64,000 nucleotides of DNA, from NCBI GenBank assembly GCA_026314275.1, contig CP111109.1, forward strand, positions 1,860,001 to 1,924,000, in the 5' to 3' direction. How positions within the stretch are numbered: the stretch's first letter is position 1; each line of letters starts with the position of its first letter. Position numbers and translations under genes: made by a program. The stretch comes from JAGOEY01 sp017997515. Its GTDB lineage: Bacteria; Pseudomonadota; Gammaproteobacteria; Burkholderiales; Burkholderiaceae_C. This document shows positions 43,733-51,736 of this stretch, in pieces. A model generated the notes under the pieces. That model searched no databases, was not told where the DNA came from, and worked only from the letters and a program-made list of their open reading frames with translations.

Positions 43733-44734
43733 ATGCTGCTGGATGGAAATGCTCCTGAATCCATAGCTGAAGCTGCCCGTGTCATAAGCGCTGGAGGCTT
43801 GTTGGGCTTGCCAACCGAGACGGTGTACGGCCTGGCGGCGGATGCGGCCAGTGCGGACGCCGTGGCCAAAATCTTCACCGCCAAGGGCCGCCCCAGCAAC
43901 CATCCGCTGATCGTGCATGTGGCAGACGCGGCCGGGGTGGACCACTTCGCGGTGGACGTGCCCGCCTTTGCGCGCCAGCTCATGCAGGCCTTCTGGCCCG
44001 GCCCGCTCACCCTGATCCTGCCGCGCCGCCCCGGTGTGGGCGCCGAGACGGCAGGCGGGCAGGACTCGATTGGGGTGCGTTGCCCGTCGCACCCGGTGGC
44101 GCAGGCGCTGCTGCAGGCGCTGGCGGCGCAGCCGGTGCCGGTGTGGGGCCTGGCCGCGCCCAGTGCCAACCAGTTTGGCCGTGTCAGCCCCACCACCGCG
44201 CAGCATGTGCTGGCCGAGTTTGGGGGCGACGTGCCGGTGCTGGACGGTGGCCCCTGCACGGTGGGCATCGAGTCCACCATCGTCGACTGCAGCCGGGGTG
44301 CCCCGGTGCTGCTGCGGCCCGGCGCCATCACCCGCGTGCAGGTCGAGGCCGTGTGTGGCCAGCCGCTGCAGTCCGCGCAAGAGATCGCCGACACCGCCGG
44401 GGCCGCCCCGCGTGCGTCCGGCACGCTGGAGTCGCATTACGCGCCCAGCGCCACAGTGCGGCTGATGGACGCCCGGGCGCTGCAGACGGCGCTGGATGTG
44501 CTGGGGGCCGACGCCGCCCACATCGCGGTGTACGCCCGCACACCCTTGCGTATTGCGTCCGAACGGCTGGTGGTGCGGCGGATGCCCGCCGATGCCGGCG
44601 CCACCGCGCAGCAGCTGTTTGCAGCGCTGCGGGGCTTTGACGCCCAGGGCGTGAAACTGATCTGGATCGAAACCCCGCCGGATGCACCGGACTGGGAAGG
44701 TGTGCGTGACCGGCTGCAGCGGGCTGCGGCCTGA
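43733..44734 (+). CDS. tsaC: Threonylcarbamoyl-AMP synthase with Sua5 domain
   Basis: A 333-aa enzyme of the Sua5/YwlC/TsaC family that makes threonylcarbamoyl-AMP for the t6A modification of ANN-decoding tRNAs. The YrdC domain (about 10-200) shows GLPTETVYGLAADA, KGRPSNHPLIVH, FWPGPLTLIL and a VRCPSHPVA segment, with SANQFGRVSPT following. The C-terminal Sua5 domain makes it the long form. ATG 43733 lies 8 nt after purK. The t6A partner TsaB is in the window at 50.4 kb. Confidence 0.92.
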   Translation: MLLDGNAPESIAEAARVISAGGLLGLPTETVYGLAADAASADAVAKIFTAKGRPSNHPLIVHVADAAGVDHFAVDVPAFARQLMQAFWPGPLTLILPRRPGVGAETAGGQDSIGVRCPSHPVAQALLQALAAQPVPVWGLAAPSANQFGRVSPTTAQHVLAEFGGDVPVLDGGPCTVGIESTIVDCSRGAPVLLRPGAITRVQVEAVCGQPLQSAQEIADTAGAAPRASGTLESHYAPSATVRLMDARALQTALDVLGADAAHIAVYARTPLRIASERLVVRRMPADAGATAQQLFAALRGFDAQGVKLIWIETPPDAPDWEGVRDRLQRAAA

Positions 44735-44801
44735 AACTTCGCTTTACCGGTGCTTGACCCGCACTCGTTAAACTACCCCAACGCTTTTTGGAGATTCCCC
44801 C

Positions 44802-45782
44802 ATGACAATGAATTGGTTGCGCCGCACTGCGGTGCTGGCGGCATGTGCTTCTGCGGCCCTGTTGACCGCCTGTGGTTCCAGCTCGGTGGAGTCGGCCTTC
44901 ACACCGACGCGTATCGTGTCATTTGGTGACGCCCTGAGTGACGTGGGCCAGAAGACGGGCACCCGTTTCACCATCAAGGACGGCAGCCCCAACAACATCT
45001 GGGCGGAGCAGTTTGCGGTGAAATATGGCACGACCTTGAAGGCGGTGTCTGATGGCGGCACAGGTTATGCCCGTGGCAATGCCCGTGTATCGGCCAGCCC
45101 GGACGCGGCTGGGGAGGTCACCACCCTGACCCTTAAGCAACAGATCGACGCCTTCTTGTCTGCCGACAGCATCCGCGAAGGGGACATGCTGGTGGTTAAC
45201 GGTGGAATCAGCGATGTGATTGCTCAGATGGCTGCGGTGACGGCGGGGACCATTTCTCCGGACGACATGGTGAATAACACAACTGCGGCGGGCCGAGAAA
45301 TGGGTGCCCAAGTGCGCAGGCTAGTGGATGCTGGGGCCAAGCATGTAGTGGTGGTGGGAGCCTACAACCTAGGGCGTTCTCCTTGGGCAGCTTCCATTGG
45401 TCAAACCAATTTGTTGGAGCGTGCAAGCATCGTACAAGGAACCCAAGGACAGGGGTTTAATAATGGGCTTCTCTCAAGAATTAGCGATTTGGGCGACCAC
45501 GTGCGTTACATCGATGCCGCCTTCTACTTCAACCTGCTGATCAACAGCCCTGGCAATTACAGCCTGGACAACAGTGTGACGCCGGTGTGTACGTCGGTGG
45601 ACAGCGGCAACGGTATCGGCATTGGTGCCGGCCAGGTCAGCTCGGCCCTGTGCACCCTCAACACCTTGCTCCCTGGTGCCAACCGAGACAGATACGCGTT
45701 TGCCGACCCGGTGTACTTCACGCCCGTGGTCAACCGCCTGTTTGGTGTCTACGCCTACGACCAGGTTCGCCAACGCTGGTGA
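44802..45782 (+). CDS. SGNH/GDSL-hydrolase-like lipoprotein with lost catalytic residues
   Basis: A 326-aa lipoprotein (lipobox LTACG) of the GDSL fold. Block I reads FGDALSDVG, with Ala where the nucleophile Ser should be. Block III reads VNGGISDV instead of GxND, and the usual DxxH block reads FADPVYFTPVVNRLFG, without an evident His. It may therefore be a binding or scaffolding pseudo-enzyme. The block II glycine (GGTGYARGN) is kept. The middle (about 45180-45490) uses codons rare in its surroundings (CTA, AGA, ACA, GGA). A truncated family A repeat and a terminator follow. Confidence 0.8.
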   Translation: MTMNWLRRTAVLAACASAALLTACGSSSVESAFTPTRIVSFGDALSDVGQKTGTRFTIKDGSPNNIWAEQFAVKYGTTLKAVSDGGTGYARGNARVSASPDAAGEVTTLTLKQQIDAFLSADSIREGDMLVVNGGISDVIAQMAAVTAGTISPDDMVNNTTAAGREMGAQVRRLVDAGAKHVVVVGAYNLGRSPWAASIGQTNLLERASIVQGTQGQGFNNGLLSRISDLGDHVRYIDAAFYFNLLINSPGNYSLDNSVTPVCTSVDSGNGIGIGAGQVSSALCTLNTLLPGANRDRYAFADPVYFTPVVNRLFGVYAYDQVRQRW

Positions 45783-45789
45783 ACTGGCA

Positions 45790-45830
45790 CACCCCCAGGC
45801 TTGCTCACTGCGTGCTTTGCGCAGGGGGAA
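45790..45830 (+). repeat. Family A repeat, copy 9 (truncated)
   Basis: CACCCCCAGGCTTGCTCACTG starts 7 nt after the GDSL-like stop codon in the same orientation. The second stem is partial and the large hairpin is missing; a conventional terminator sits where it should be. Confidence 0.7.
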
Positions 45831-45833
45831 AGG

Positions 45834-45872
45834 AAAAGCCCCGCAGGATTTTTGTCCTGCGGGGCTTTTTTT
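45834..45872. terminator. Bidirectional terminator between the GDSL-like and OmpW-like genes
   Basis: A 15-bp stem AAAAGCCCCGCAGGA/TCCTGCGGGGCTTTT around TTTTTG and a long T-run; the mirror A-run also allows termination of the minus-strand OmpW-like gene ending at 45886. Confidence 0.92.
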
Positions 45873-45885
45873 ATGGGTGCTGTGT

Positions 45886-46611
45886 TTAGAACACGTAGCC
45901 TGCAGACAGCGTGATCACCGTGGGGCGGAAGCGGATGTCGATCTTGCGGGCCTGGCCTGCGGTGGTGGCGGTGAGGTGGGTCTTGACGCGGGCGGTGGCT
46001 ACGGCGGCGTTCAGGGACCACTGGTCGTTCAGCCGGTAACTCACGCCGGCCTGTGCCGCCAGGCCCCAGGAATCACTCAGCCGGATGTCGGTCGGGCCGC
46101 CGTTGAGCTGGTTGCCTGCAGCGGTGGACTCGCGTTTGTCGAACTTGGTGTAGTTGATGCCCGCGCCCACAAATGGCCGCCAGGTGCTGCCCGGGTCGCC
46201 AAACTTGTAGTTGAAGAACAGCGTGGGGGCCACCTGCCGCACCTTGGCAATCACCTGTCCGTTCAGCACCTGCACATGCGACGGCAGTGAGGACGCGAGT
46301 TTGGCGGTCACGTCGTGGGTGGGCGGAAAGCCCAGGGCCAGTTCAGCCTCCACGTTGGGGGTGATGTCACGGGCGACCGAGAAGAAAAGTGTGCCTTTGT
46401 TCTGCACCTCCAGGCTCACGCCCGAAGGCGGGCCGGGCAGGAACGGCCCCACCGCGTCGGTCGCGCTGGAGTTGGGGGCTACGTGGGAATAACCCAGGCG
46501 CACGGTGGTGCCCTGGATCCATTCACCAGCGGTTTGGGCCGAGACCGAGGTGCTGCAAAAGCAGGACAGGGCGATCGCGCCGCAGGCCGAGACAGCAGTG
46601 TTGGGTTTCAT
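45886..46611 (-). CDS. ompW: OmpW-family outer-membrane protein
   Basis: A 241-aa outer-membrane beta-barrel precursor. The signal peptide ends near AQTAG. The barrel shows the family pattern: VRLGYSHVAPNS, FFSVARDITPNVEAELALGFPPTHDV, APTLFFNYKFGD and FRPFVGAGINYTKF-like segments, ending in the C-terminal aromatic YVF required for BAM-dependent insertion. OmpW proteins form small hydrophobic channels. AAGGA lies 8-9 nt before the ATG at 46611. It follows the lipase-like gene (ending at 46655) on the same strand, 43 nt apart, so the two may be co-transcribed. Confidence 0.88.
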   Translation of the reverse strand: MKPNTAVSACGAIALSCFCSTSVSAQTAGEWIQGTTVRLGYSHVAPNSSATDAVGPFLPGPPSGVSLEVQNKGTLFFSVARDITPNVEAELALGFPPTHDVTAKLASSLPSHVQVLNGQVIAKVRQVAPTLFFNYKFGDPGSTWRPFVGAGINYTKFDKRESTAAGNQLNGGPTDIRLSDSWGLAAQAGVSYRLNDQWSLNAAVATARVKTHLTATTAGQARKIDIRFRPTVITLSAGYVF

Positions 46612-46654
46612 GCTGGATGTCCTTGTAGTGTTTTTTAAGAGGGCAGCGTGGGTG

Positions 46655-48235
46655 TCACACGCCGGACGCCAGCACCTGTTGGAAGAAGCCACGTGCCGCT
46701 GCATTGCAGAAAGGAGGCACCAGGCTGCCGTGGTAGGCCTGCACCACGGCGTTGGCACCGCCTGCGGCAAACGTGGACGCCTTTGCCTGCGCAAAACCTG
46801 CACGTACCGCCGCAAACGGGTCACCCGCGCCGGGGGACGCAGAGTCCACGTCCAGCACGGTCAGCAAACCTGCAGGTGGTGCCAGCGGCGACGGTGCAGA
46901 CCACAGGCCCTGCATCACCTGGGTGTTGAGGCTGTAGAACACCGTGGGGTCGCCATTGCCGCCGCACATCATTACCGGGCGCTTGGGGCTCCAGTTGCGC
47001 AGGTCGTTGGCCTTGAGGGCCTTGCGCATCGGGTGGGCGGGGGCTGTGGCCGCACCGCCGGTGGTGACAGAAGGCACGGCACCGTCGGGGTTGGCCAATG
47101 CGTCCAGCAGGAACTCGGTGCGCGACTTGTTGGTGACCAGGTTATTGGCACCAAAACCCAGGGCGAACAGCGGAGCCAGTGCAGGCGGTGTCGTGGGTGG
47201 CGTGATGCTGTTGAACACCGCCTGCAGCTGTGGTGTGGGTGCGGTGGGCGCCGTGCTGCTGAACAGCGTGGTCTGGGGCAGTTTGCCGTTGGCGAACAGG
47301 GTGGCCATCGGCGTCAGCGATGGCAGCAGGGTGTCCATGCCCGGCGCAAAGGCGGCTTCATACACGTCCGTGAGGTTGGTGTAGATGTTGCCGTACGCGC
47401 GCTGGAAGCTGGTCACCAGCATCGGTGTGAACACGGTGGAGCCGAGGTTCACATTGCCGAAATACGTGGCGTCGCCCTGGGCGGCCAGCGCATAGGGGCC
47501 GGACATGGGGGCCGATGCCGTCACCGTTTGGCCGGCGGCCTGCAGTGCGCGGTGGGTGGCCATGGCCACGTGGCCGCCTTGGGAATAACCGGTGAGCAGC
47601 AGTTTGCCGGAGTCGGATGAGCCGATGTTGGGCAGCGCCTTGCGGGCAGCGGCCAGCGCGTCGATCATTTCTTTCGACTGCTGGTCAGCGTTCAGGTACG
47701 GGTGGTACGGAAGCTTCGACACATCGTAGCCCGCATAGTTGGGTGCCACCACGATGAAACCCTGCGCGGCATACATCGCACCCATCAGCGAACCTTCGGC
47801 TGCGCCGGGTTTGGCCGGGTCAATGATGTCGGCGATGTTGTAGTTGCGGTCGGTGGTGGTGCCGTGGGCGTACAACACGATGGGGCGTGCGCCGGTGCAG
47901 GCCGGGTCGCTGCCGGTGGGCACCATCACGGCGCCGGATGCGTTGGTGGCTTCGTTCGCGCCTCCCACGGTGCCGTACTCCATGTAATGGAAGTTCACCC
48001 CACACTTGGGTGTGCCTGCGATCTGCAGCAGGCTCTTGCCGCTGGCGGTTTCGTTCAGGCGGGCGGCAAATTGGGCCGCCGTCAGATCCACCACACGCAA
48101 AGGCGGGTTGTGCACGATGCTGCCGCGTGCGCCCGAGTTGTCCACCGTGCTCGAGCCGCCGGTGTCGGACCCGCCGCCGCATGCGGCCAGCAGCACAGCC
48201 GCACCCGTTAACGCCACGCCATTCAGGTATTTCAT
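46655..48235 (-). CDS. Secreted alpha/beta-hydrolase lipoprotein (secretory-lipase-like)
   Basis: A 526-aa lipoprotein (lipobox LAACGG) with an alpha/beta-hydrolase domain. The nucleophile elbow is TGYSQGGHVAM, a likely acidic residue is in CGGNGDPTVFY and a likely histidine in VQAYHGSLVPPFC. The oxyanion region is VLYAHGTTTD. The fold resembles secretory lipases and polyhydroxyalkanoate-type esterases; the substrate is unknown. AGGAG precedes ATG 48235. A perfect inverted repeat lies 23 nt upstream of the start and probably controls the gene. It precedes ompW on the same strand, so the pair may handle a hydrophobic ester. Confidence 0.82.
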   Translation of the reverse strand: MKYLNGVALTGAAVLLAACGGGSDTGGSSTVDNSGARGSIVHNPPLRVVDLTAAQFAARLNETASGKSLLQIAGTPKCGVNFHYMEYGTVGGANEATNASGAVMVPTGSDPACTGARPIVLYAHGTTTDRNYNIADIIDPAKPGAAEGSLMGAMYAAQGFIVVAPNYAGYDVSKLPYHPYLNADQQSKEMIDALAAARKALPNIGSSDSGKLLLTGYSQGGHVAMATHRALQAAGQTVTASAPMSGPYALAAQGDATYFGNVNLGSTVFTPMLVTSFQRAYGNIYTNLTDVYEAAFAPGMDTLLPSLTPMATLFANGKLPQTTLFSSTAPTAPTPQLQAVFNSITPPTTPPALAPLFALGFGANNLVTNKSRTEFLLDALANPDGAVPSVTTGGAATAPAHPMRKALKANDLRNWSPKRPVMMCGGNGDPTVFYSLNTQVMQGLWSAPSPLAPPAGLLTVLDVDSASPGAGDPFAAVRAGFAQAKASTFAAGGANAVVQAYHGSLVPPFCNAAARGFFQQVLASGV

Positions 48236-48257
48236 TGTTGTATCTCCTGGGGGGGTT

Positions 48258-48279
48258 AAATAGAACGACCGTTCTATTT
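48258..48279. promoter_or_regulatory. TetR-type operator upstream of the lipase-like gene
   Basis: A perfect palindrome with 10-bp arms: AAATAGAACG, centre AC, CGTTCTATTT. It ends 23 nt before the start codon of the gene at 48235, between the promoter region and the ribosome site. The form AGAACGnnCGTTCT is typical of TetR-family operators. No TetR gene is nearby, so the repressor must be elsewhere. Confidence 0.7.
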
Positions 48280-48331
48280 TGCGCATCATAGGGGCAACCC
48301 GCCCCGCAATGGAGGGGGGAAACACGCATGT

Positions 48332-48616
48332 TCAGCGGTCGGTGTCTGCCCCCACCGGCTGGCCACCATACCGCAGCTTCATGACCAGGATGGACAGCGC
48401 CAGCACCAGCGTGACGGCATTGGCGGCCACCACCGGCCAGGCTTCCAGAAGCAAGCCGTAGGCCAGCCACAGCGCCACCCCCGTGGTGAACACGCTGTAC
48501 ATGCCCAGCGAAATCCCGCGCACGTCGCGCGTGCGGAAGGTCAGCCAGGCCTGGGGGATGAAGCTGGCGGTGGTCAGGCTGGCGGCGGCAAAGCCGATCC
48601 ATTCGGTCAGGGGCAT
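48332..48616 (-). CDS. SemiSWEET-type sugar transporter
   Basis: A 94-aa membrane protein with three hydrophobic helices and a PQ-loop signature: IGFAAASLTTASFIPQAWLT and then VRGISLGMYSVFTTGVALWLAYGLL. SemiSWEETs work as dimers and let sugars pass down their gradient. Length and helix number are standard. It is encoded upstream of the lipase-like gene on the same strand, with the operator between them. The dacB gene lies upstream, separated by a family A repeat. The actual substrate is not known. Confidence 0.88.
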   Translation of the reverse strand: MPLTEWIGFAAASLTTASFIPQAWLTFRTRDVRGISLGMYSVFTTGVALWLAYGLLLEAWPVVAANAVTLVLALSILVMKLRYGGQPVGADTDR

Positions 48617-48711
48617 GGCGTGTCTCGCGGACGGCTTGGAATTCTGGGTCTAACGGTCATGGATGATGACACCCCGTACGAAGGAACACGCCGTGTGAGG
48701 TGTGCGTGTCC

Positions 48712-48798
48712 CTTCCAGAGATGCCGTGGAACTGGCTCCGCCAGGCCGCTGGCATCGCCCCCTGCAAGGGGGAAAGCGCCAAAGGCGCTTCGGGGGTG
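48712..48798 (-). repeat. Family A repeat, copy 10 (GCGCC subtype)
   Basis: Reverse orientation; large hairpin 48720-48756 with arms GATGCC/GGCATC and CTGGC/GCCAG around TCC; second stem CCCCCTGCAAGGGGG; third stem GCGCC AAA GGCGC. It ends 8 nt from the dacB stop codon on the same strand. It is almost identical to the copy inside rimI. Confidence 0.9.
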
Positions 48799-48806
48799 TT
48801 CCATAT

Positions 48807-50234
48807 TCAGCGGTCGCGGGTGGTCCAGTCCACCAGCGCTTCGACGGCGGGACGCACGGCGGCGGCGTTGGGGTGGTTGGCAATGGCCACCAGCACATAC
48901 CGTTTGCCGCTGGCACCGTGCACATAACCGGCCACGCCCCACACGTCGCGCAGGCTGCCCGACTTGAGGTGGGCCGCCCCCGTGGCCCCGCCCTGGATGC
49001 GGCGCAGTGTGCCGTCCACGCCGGTGATGGGCAGGGACGCGACCAGCTCGGGCATCAGCGGTGAGGCCCAGGCCACCTGCAGCATGCGGGCCAGGCCCTG
49101 GGCGTTGAGGCGCGATTCGCGGCTCAGGCCCGAGCCGCTGTCCACCACCGGCGCGTCACTGGGGCTGATACGCGTCTGCCACCACTGGCGCAGCAGTTCG
49201 CGTGACGCATCGGTGCTGCCCAGGCCTTTGTTCTGCAGGCTCAGCGTCAGGAAGACCTGCTGCGCCATCACGTTGTTGCTGAACTTGTTGATGTCGCGCA
49301 CCACCTCGGCCAGCGGCGGCGAGCTGGCGCTGAATGCGGGCTTGAGGGTGGCGGGCACCTGCCCGTCGCGCACCCGGCCCGTCAACTGGCCGCCCGACGC
49401 ACGCCACATGCCTTCGATGGCACGGGCTGCATACGCTGCCGGGTCGGCATAGGCCACGGGCCAGACCCGTTCGCCGCAGGCTGCCGGGTACACACCGTCA
49501 AAACGGATCTGCTCCGGGTGGGCCAGCTCGGCCTTCAGGCCGGCGCGGTAGTCATTACAGCCGGCACCGGCTGCGGCCAGCGGCACAGTGGCCTGCAGCT
49601 GCATCCGTGCCATCGGCGGGTCGAAGGCCACACGCGCCAGACCCGCAGCGGGGTCGGGCGTGAAACGCATCACCACCGACTTGAAGTTCACCAGCAGCGC
49701 GTCGGCGGCGGCGTTGTAGGGGCGGGTGGGTTCACCGTCGAACTCGGCTGGGTTGTGGGCGCTGGGTGCAAAGGCCGATCGGTCCAGCACGATGTCGCCC
49801 GCGATGGTCTGGATGCCCAGCCCCTGCAGGCGGCGCAGCAGCAGCCACAGCCGTTCCATCACCAGTGTCGGGTCGCCCTGGCCCTTGATGTACACGTTGC
49901 CGGTGAAGGTGCCGTCCTGCAGCTTGCCGTCCAGGTAGACGGGCGTGTTCCAGGTGAAGGCCGGGCCGAGCTGGTCAAGTGCGGCGTAGGTGGTGACGAG
50001 TTTCATCACCGACGCCGGATTGACCGGCACGTTGGCGCGGTGGCTGGCACGCGGTGCGCCGCCTTGGGCATCCACCACCAGCACCGACAGCGCGTCTTTG
50101 GGCAGCTTGGCGCGGGCCAGTGCGGCCTCCACTTCAGGCGGCAGGCCGGACTGGGCCAGCGCGGCGCTGGTGGGGGCCAGCAGGGCGCAGCCGGTGAAGG
50201 CTGCAGAGAGGAGCAAACGGCGGATCGGCAACAT
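48807..50234 (-). CDS. dacB: D-alanyl-D-alanine carboxypeptidase/endopeptidase (PBP4)
   Basis: A 475-aa periplasmic class C penicillin-binding protein that trims peptidoglycan side chains and cross-links. The signal peptide ends near ALAQSG. The three active-site motifs are SVMK (NPASVMKLVT), SNN (KFSNNVMAQQ) and KSG (HLKSGSLRDVWG). The insertion between the first two motifs, typical of PBP4, is present. The start at 50234 (MLPIRRLLLSAAF) gives a proper signal. The gene is divergent from tsaB, with a family B repeat between them. A family A repeat follows its stop codon. Confidence 0.93.
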   Translation of the reverse strand: MLPIRRLLLSAAFTGCALLAPTSAALAQSGLPPEVEAALARAKLPKDALSVLVVDAQGGAPRASHRANVPVNPASVMKLVTTYAALDQLGPAFTWNTPVYLDGKLQDGTFTGNVYIKGQGDPTLVMERLWLLLRRLQGLGIQTIAGDIVLDRSAFAPSAHNPAEFDGEPTRPYNAAADALLVNFKSVVMRFTPDPAAGLARVAFDPPMARMQLQATVPLAAAGAGCNDYRAGLKAELAHPEQIRFDGVYPAACGERVWPVAYADPAAYAARAIEGMWRASGGQLTGRVRDGQVPATLKPAFSASSPPLAEVVRDINKFSNNVMAQQVFLTLSLQNKGLGSTDASRELLRQWWQTRISPSDAPVVDSGSGLSRESRLNAQGLARMLQVAWASPLMPELVASLPITGVDGTLRRIQGGATGAAHLKSGSLRDVWGVAGYVHGASGKRYVLVAIANHPNAAAVRPAVEALVDWTTRDR

Positions 50235-50334
50235 GGCGCAGAGTCTATCGGCCGCCCAAGCAAGGCCCATGACCAATCTCGGATAATCCCCCGGATGTGT
50301 TCCGCTTTCACAACCGCCACCAGGGCGGTTACTC

Positions 50335-50402
50335 CTAAAACAATAGCTGTTTGCGCAAGTGCAGTGTGCGCCACAGCCTGTTTTGGCATAAAAAATAGGC
50401 CT
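50335..50402. repeat. Family B short repeat, before tsaB
   Basis: AACAATAGCTGTTTGCGCAA, then a GTGCGCCACAGCC segment and ending AAAAAATAGGCC. It ends 2 nt before the tsaB start codon, so it occupies the leader of the tsaB mRNA. Confidence 0.6.
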
Positions 50403-50404
50403 GT

Positions 50405-51121
50405 ATGAACCTGTTGGCCTTCGACACCAGTACCGACGTTATTTCCATCGCCGTGGCGCGTGGCGACCAGCTGTGGACCCACACCGGGCCCGGCGGCTCG
50501 CAGGCGTCTGCGAGCCTGATCCCGGCCATCCGCAATTGCATGGCGCAGGCGGGCCTGGGGTTTGCCGACCTTGACGCCATTGTGTTTGGCCGGGGCCCGG
50601 GTTCGTTCACCGGCCTGCGCACCGCGTGTGCCGTGGCCCAAGGCCTGGCCTTTGGTGCCCAGTCCGCAACACGTCCCGGCGGTGTGCCGGTGCTGCCGGT
50701 GGACACGCTGCTGGCCGTGGCCGAAGACGCCCGCCACCAGCACGGTGTACACCAGGTGGTGGCCGTGCTCGACGCACGCATGGACGAGGTCTACACCGCG
50801 CCTTTTGAATACGACGGCACCCGCTGGAGCGGCCCGGACGACTTTGGCCTCATGGCCCCGCAGCATGTGGATGTGCCCGCTGGCTGGACGCTGGCGGGTA
50901 ACGCGTTCAAAGCCTACGGCGACCGGCTGGCCCCTGGCGCTTCCCATGTGGCCGCCTTGCCGACGGCTGCCGCCTTGTTGCGGTTGGCCCCCGCGCTACT
51001 GGCCGCCGGAGGTGCCGTGCCCGCCGACCAGGCGCTGCCCCGCTACATCCGCGACAAAGTGGCCAAAACTACCCAAGAGCGGGCCGCCGAACGGGCCGCT
51101 GCCGCAGCCGTCACACCTTGA
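50405..51121 (+). CDS. tsaB: tRNA threonylcarbamoyladenosine biosynthesis protein TsaB
   Basis: A 238-aa inactive-homologue subunit that pairs with TsaD and TsaE to transfer the threonylcarbamoyl group to tRNA (t6A). The N-terminal LLAFDTSTDVISIAV, the FGRGPGSFTGLRTACAVAQGLA motif and the LDARMDEVYTAPF segment are characteristic. rimI begins 10 nt later, then a UDG-like gene, the usual Burkholderiales order tsaB-rimI-udg. tsaC is at 43.7 kb. A family B repeat forms the leader. Confidence 0.94.
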   Translation: MNLLAFDTSTDVISIAVARGDQLWTHTGPGGSQASASLIPAIRNCMAQAGLGFADLDAIVFGRGPGSFTGLRTACAVAQGLAFGAQSATRPGGVPVLPVDTLLAVAEDARHQHGVHQVVAVLDARMDEVYTAPFEYDGTRWSGPDDFGLMAPQHVDVPAGWTLAGNAFKAYGDRLAPGASHVAALPTAAALLRLAPALLAAGGAVPADQALPRYIRDKVAKTTQERAAERAAAAAVTP

Positions 51122-51130
51122 GCTTTGTAT

Positions 51131-51736
51131 ATGTCCGACTTGCGCAAAAAAGAACGGGACACCAGCGCGAACCCGATGCATGAAAGCTGCGCGGCCCCTT
51201 CCAGAGATGCCGTGGAACTGGCTCCGCCAGGCCGCTGGCATCGCCCCCTTGAGGGGGAAAGCGCCAAAGGCGCTTCGGGGGTGTTCCCTATTGACGCCGA
51301 GTTTGTGCCCCTCAGCACAGTGTGGTTCCCTGACGTGCTGCGGGTGGAAAACGCGGCCTACACCCACCCCTGGGTGGAGAGCAACTTCACCGACTCCATC
51401 CGCTCCGGTTACCAGGCCCAGCTGCTGGTCGCTGGTGGCCAGTTGCTGGGCTACTTTGTGGCCATGCGTGGTGTGGACGAAGTTCACCTGCTCAACATCA
51501 CCGTGGACCCGCAGTACCAAGGCCAGGGCTGGGCGCGTGTGATGCTCGATGCCCTGGCTATCTGGGCGCGTGGGCAGGGTGCGCAGTGGCTGTGGCTGGA
51601 GGTGCGTGTGGGCAACAGCCGCGCACTGGGTGTGTACGAAGCCTTTGGCTACAGCCGCGTCGGCCAGCGCAAAAACTACTACCCCGCCCCCGGCGGCCAG
51701 CGTGAAGATGCGCTGGTGATGAGTCTGAAACTATGA
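51131..51736 (+). CDS. rimI: Ribosomal protein S18 alanine N-acetyltransferase, with repeat-derived N terminus
   Basis: A GNAT acetyltransferase that modifies the N-terminal alanine of S18. The GNAT core is in the second half: VLRVENAAYTHPW, LLGYFVAMRGVDEVHLLNITVDP, QGQGWARVMLDAL (acetyl-CoA loop) and the closing WLEVRVGNSRALGVYEAFGYSRVGQRKNYY. The ORF is 201 aa, longer than typical RimI (about 150-160). The extra N-terminal part (about residues 23-51) is translated from a family A repeat in frame. ATG 51131 is the first good start; ATG 51176 is another, but no start lies between the repeat and the core. It overlaps the next gene (ATGA). Confidence 0.88.
   Translation: MSDLRKKERDTSANPMHESCAAPSRDAVELAPPGRWHRPLEGESAKGASGVFPIDAEFVPLSTVWFPDVLRVENAAYTHPWVESNFTDSIRSGYQAQLLVAGGQLLGYFVAMRGVDEVHLLNITVDPQYQGQGWARVMLDALAIWARGQGAQWLWLEVRVGNSRALGVYEAFGYSRVGQRKNYYPAPGGQREDALVMSLKL
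51197..51283 (-). repeat. Family A repeat, copy 11, inside rimI
   Basis: Reverse orientation, opposite to the gene. The large hairpin (51206-51242) has GATGCC/GGCATC and CTGGC/GCCAG around TCC; the second stem has lost symmetry (CCCCCTTGAGGGGG) and the GCGCC AAA GGCGC stem is intact. The boundaries give about 87 nt, a multiple of three, and it is read as RDAVELAPPGRWHRPLEGES and beyond. Confidence 0.9.

Noticed and set aside
43746..43806. Family B repeat as the origin of the tsaC N terminus
   Set aside because: The DNA resembles the repeat, but the encoded residues (AARVISAGGL) are normal for the family, so chance similarity is as likely.
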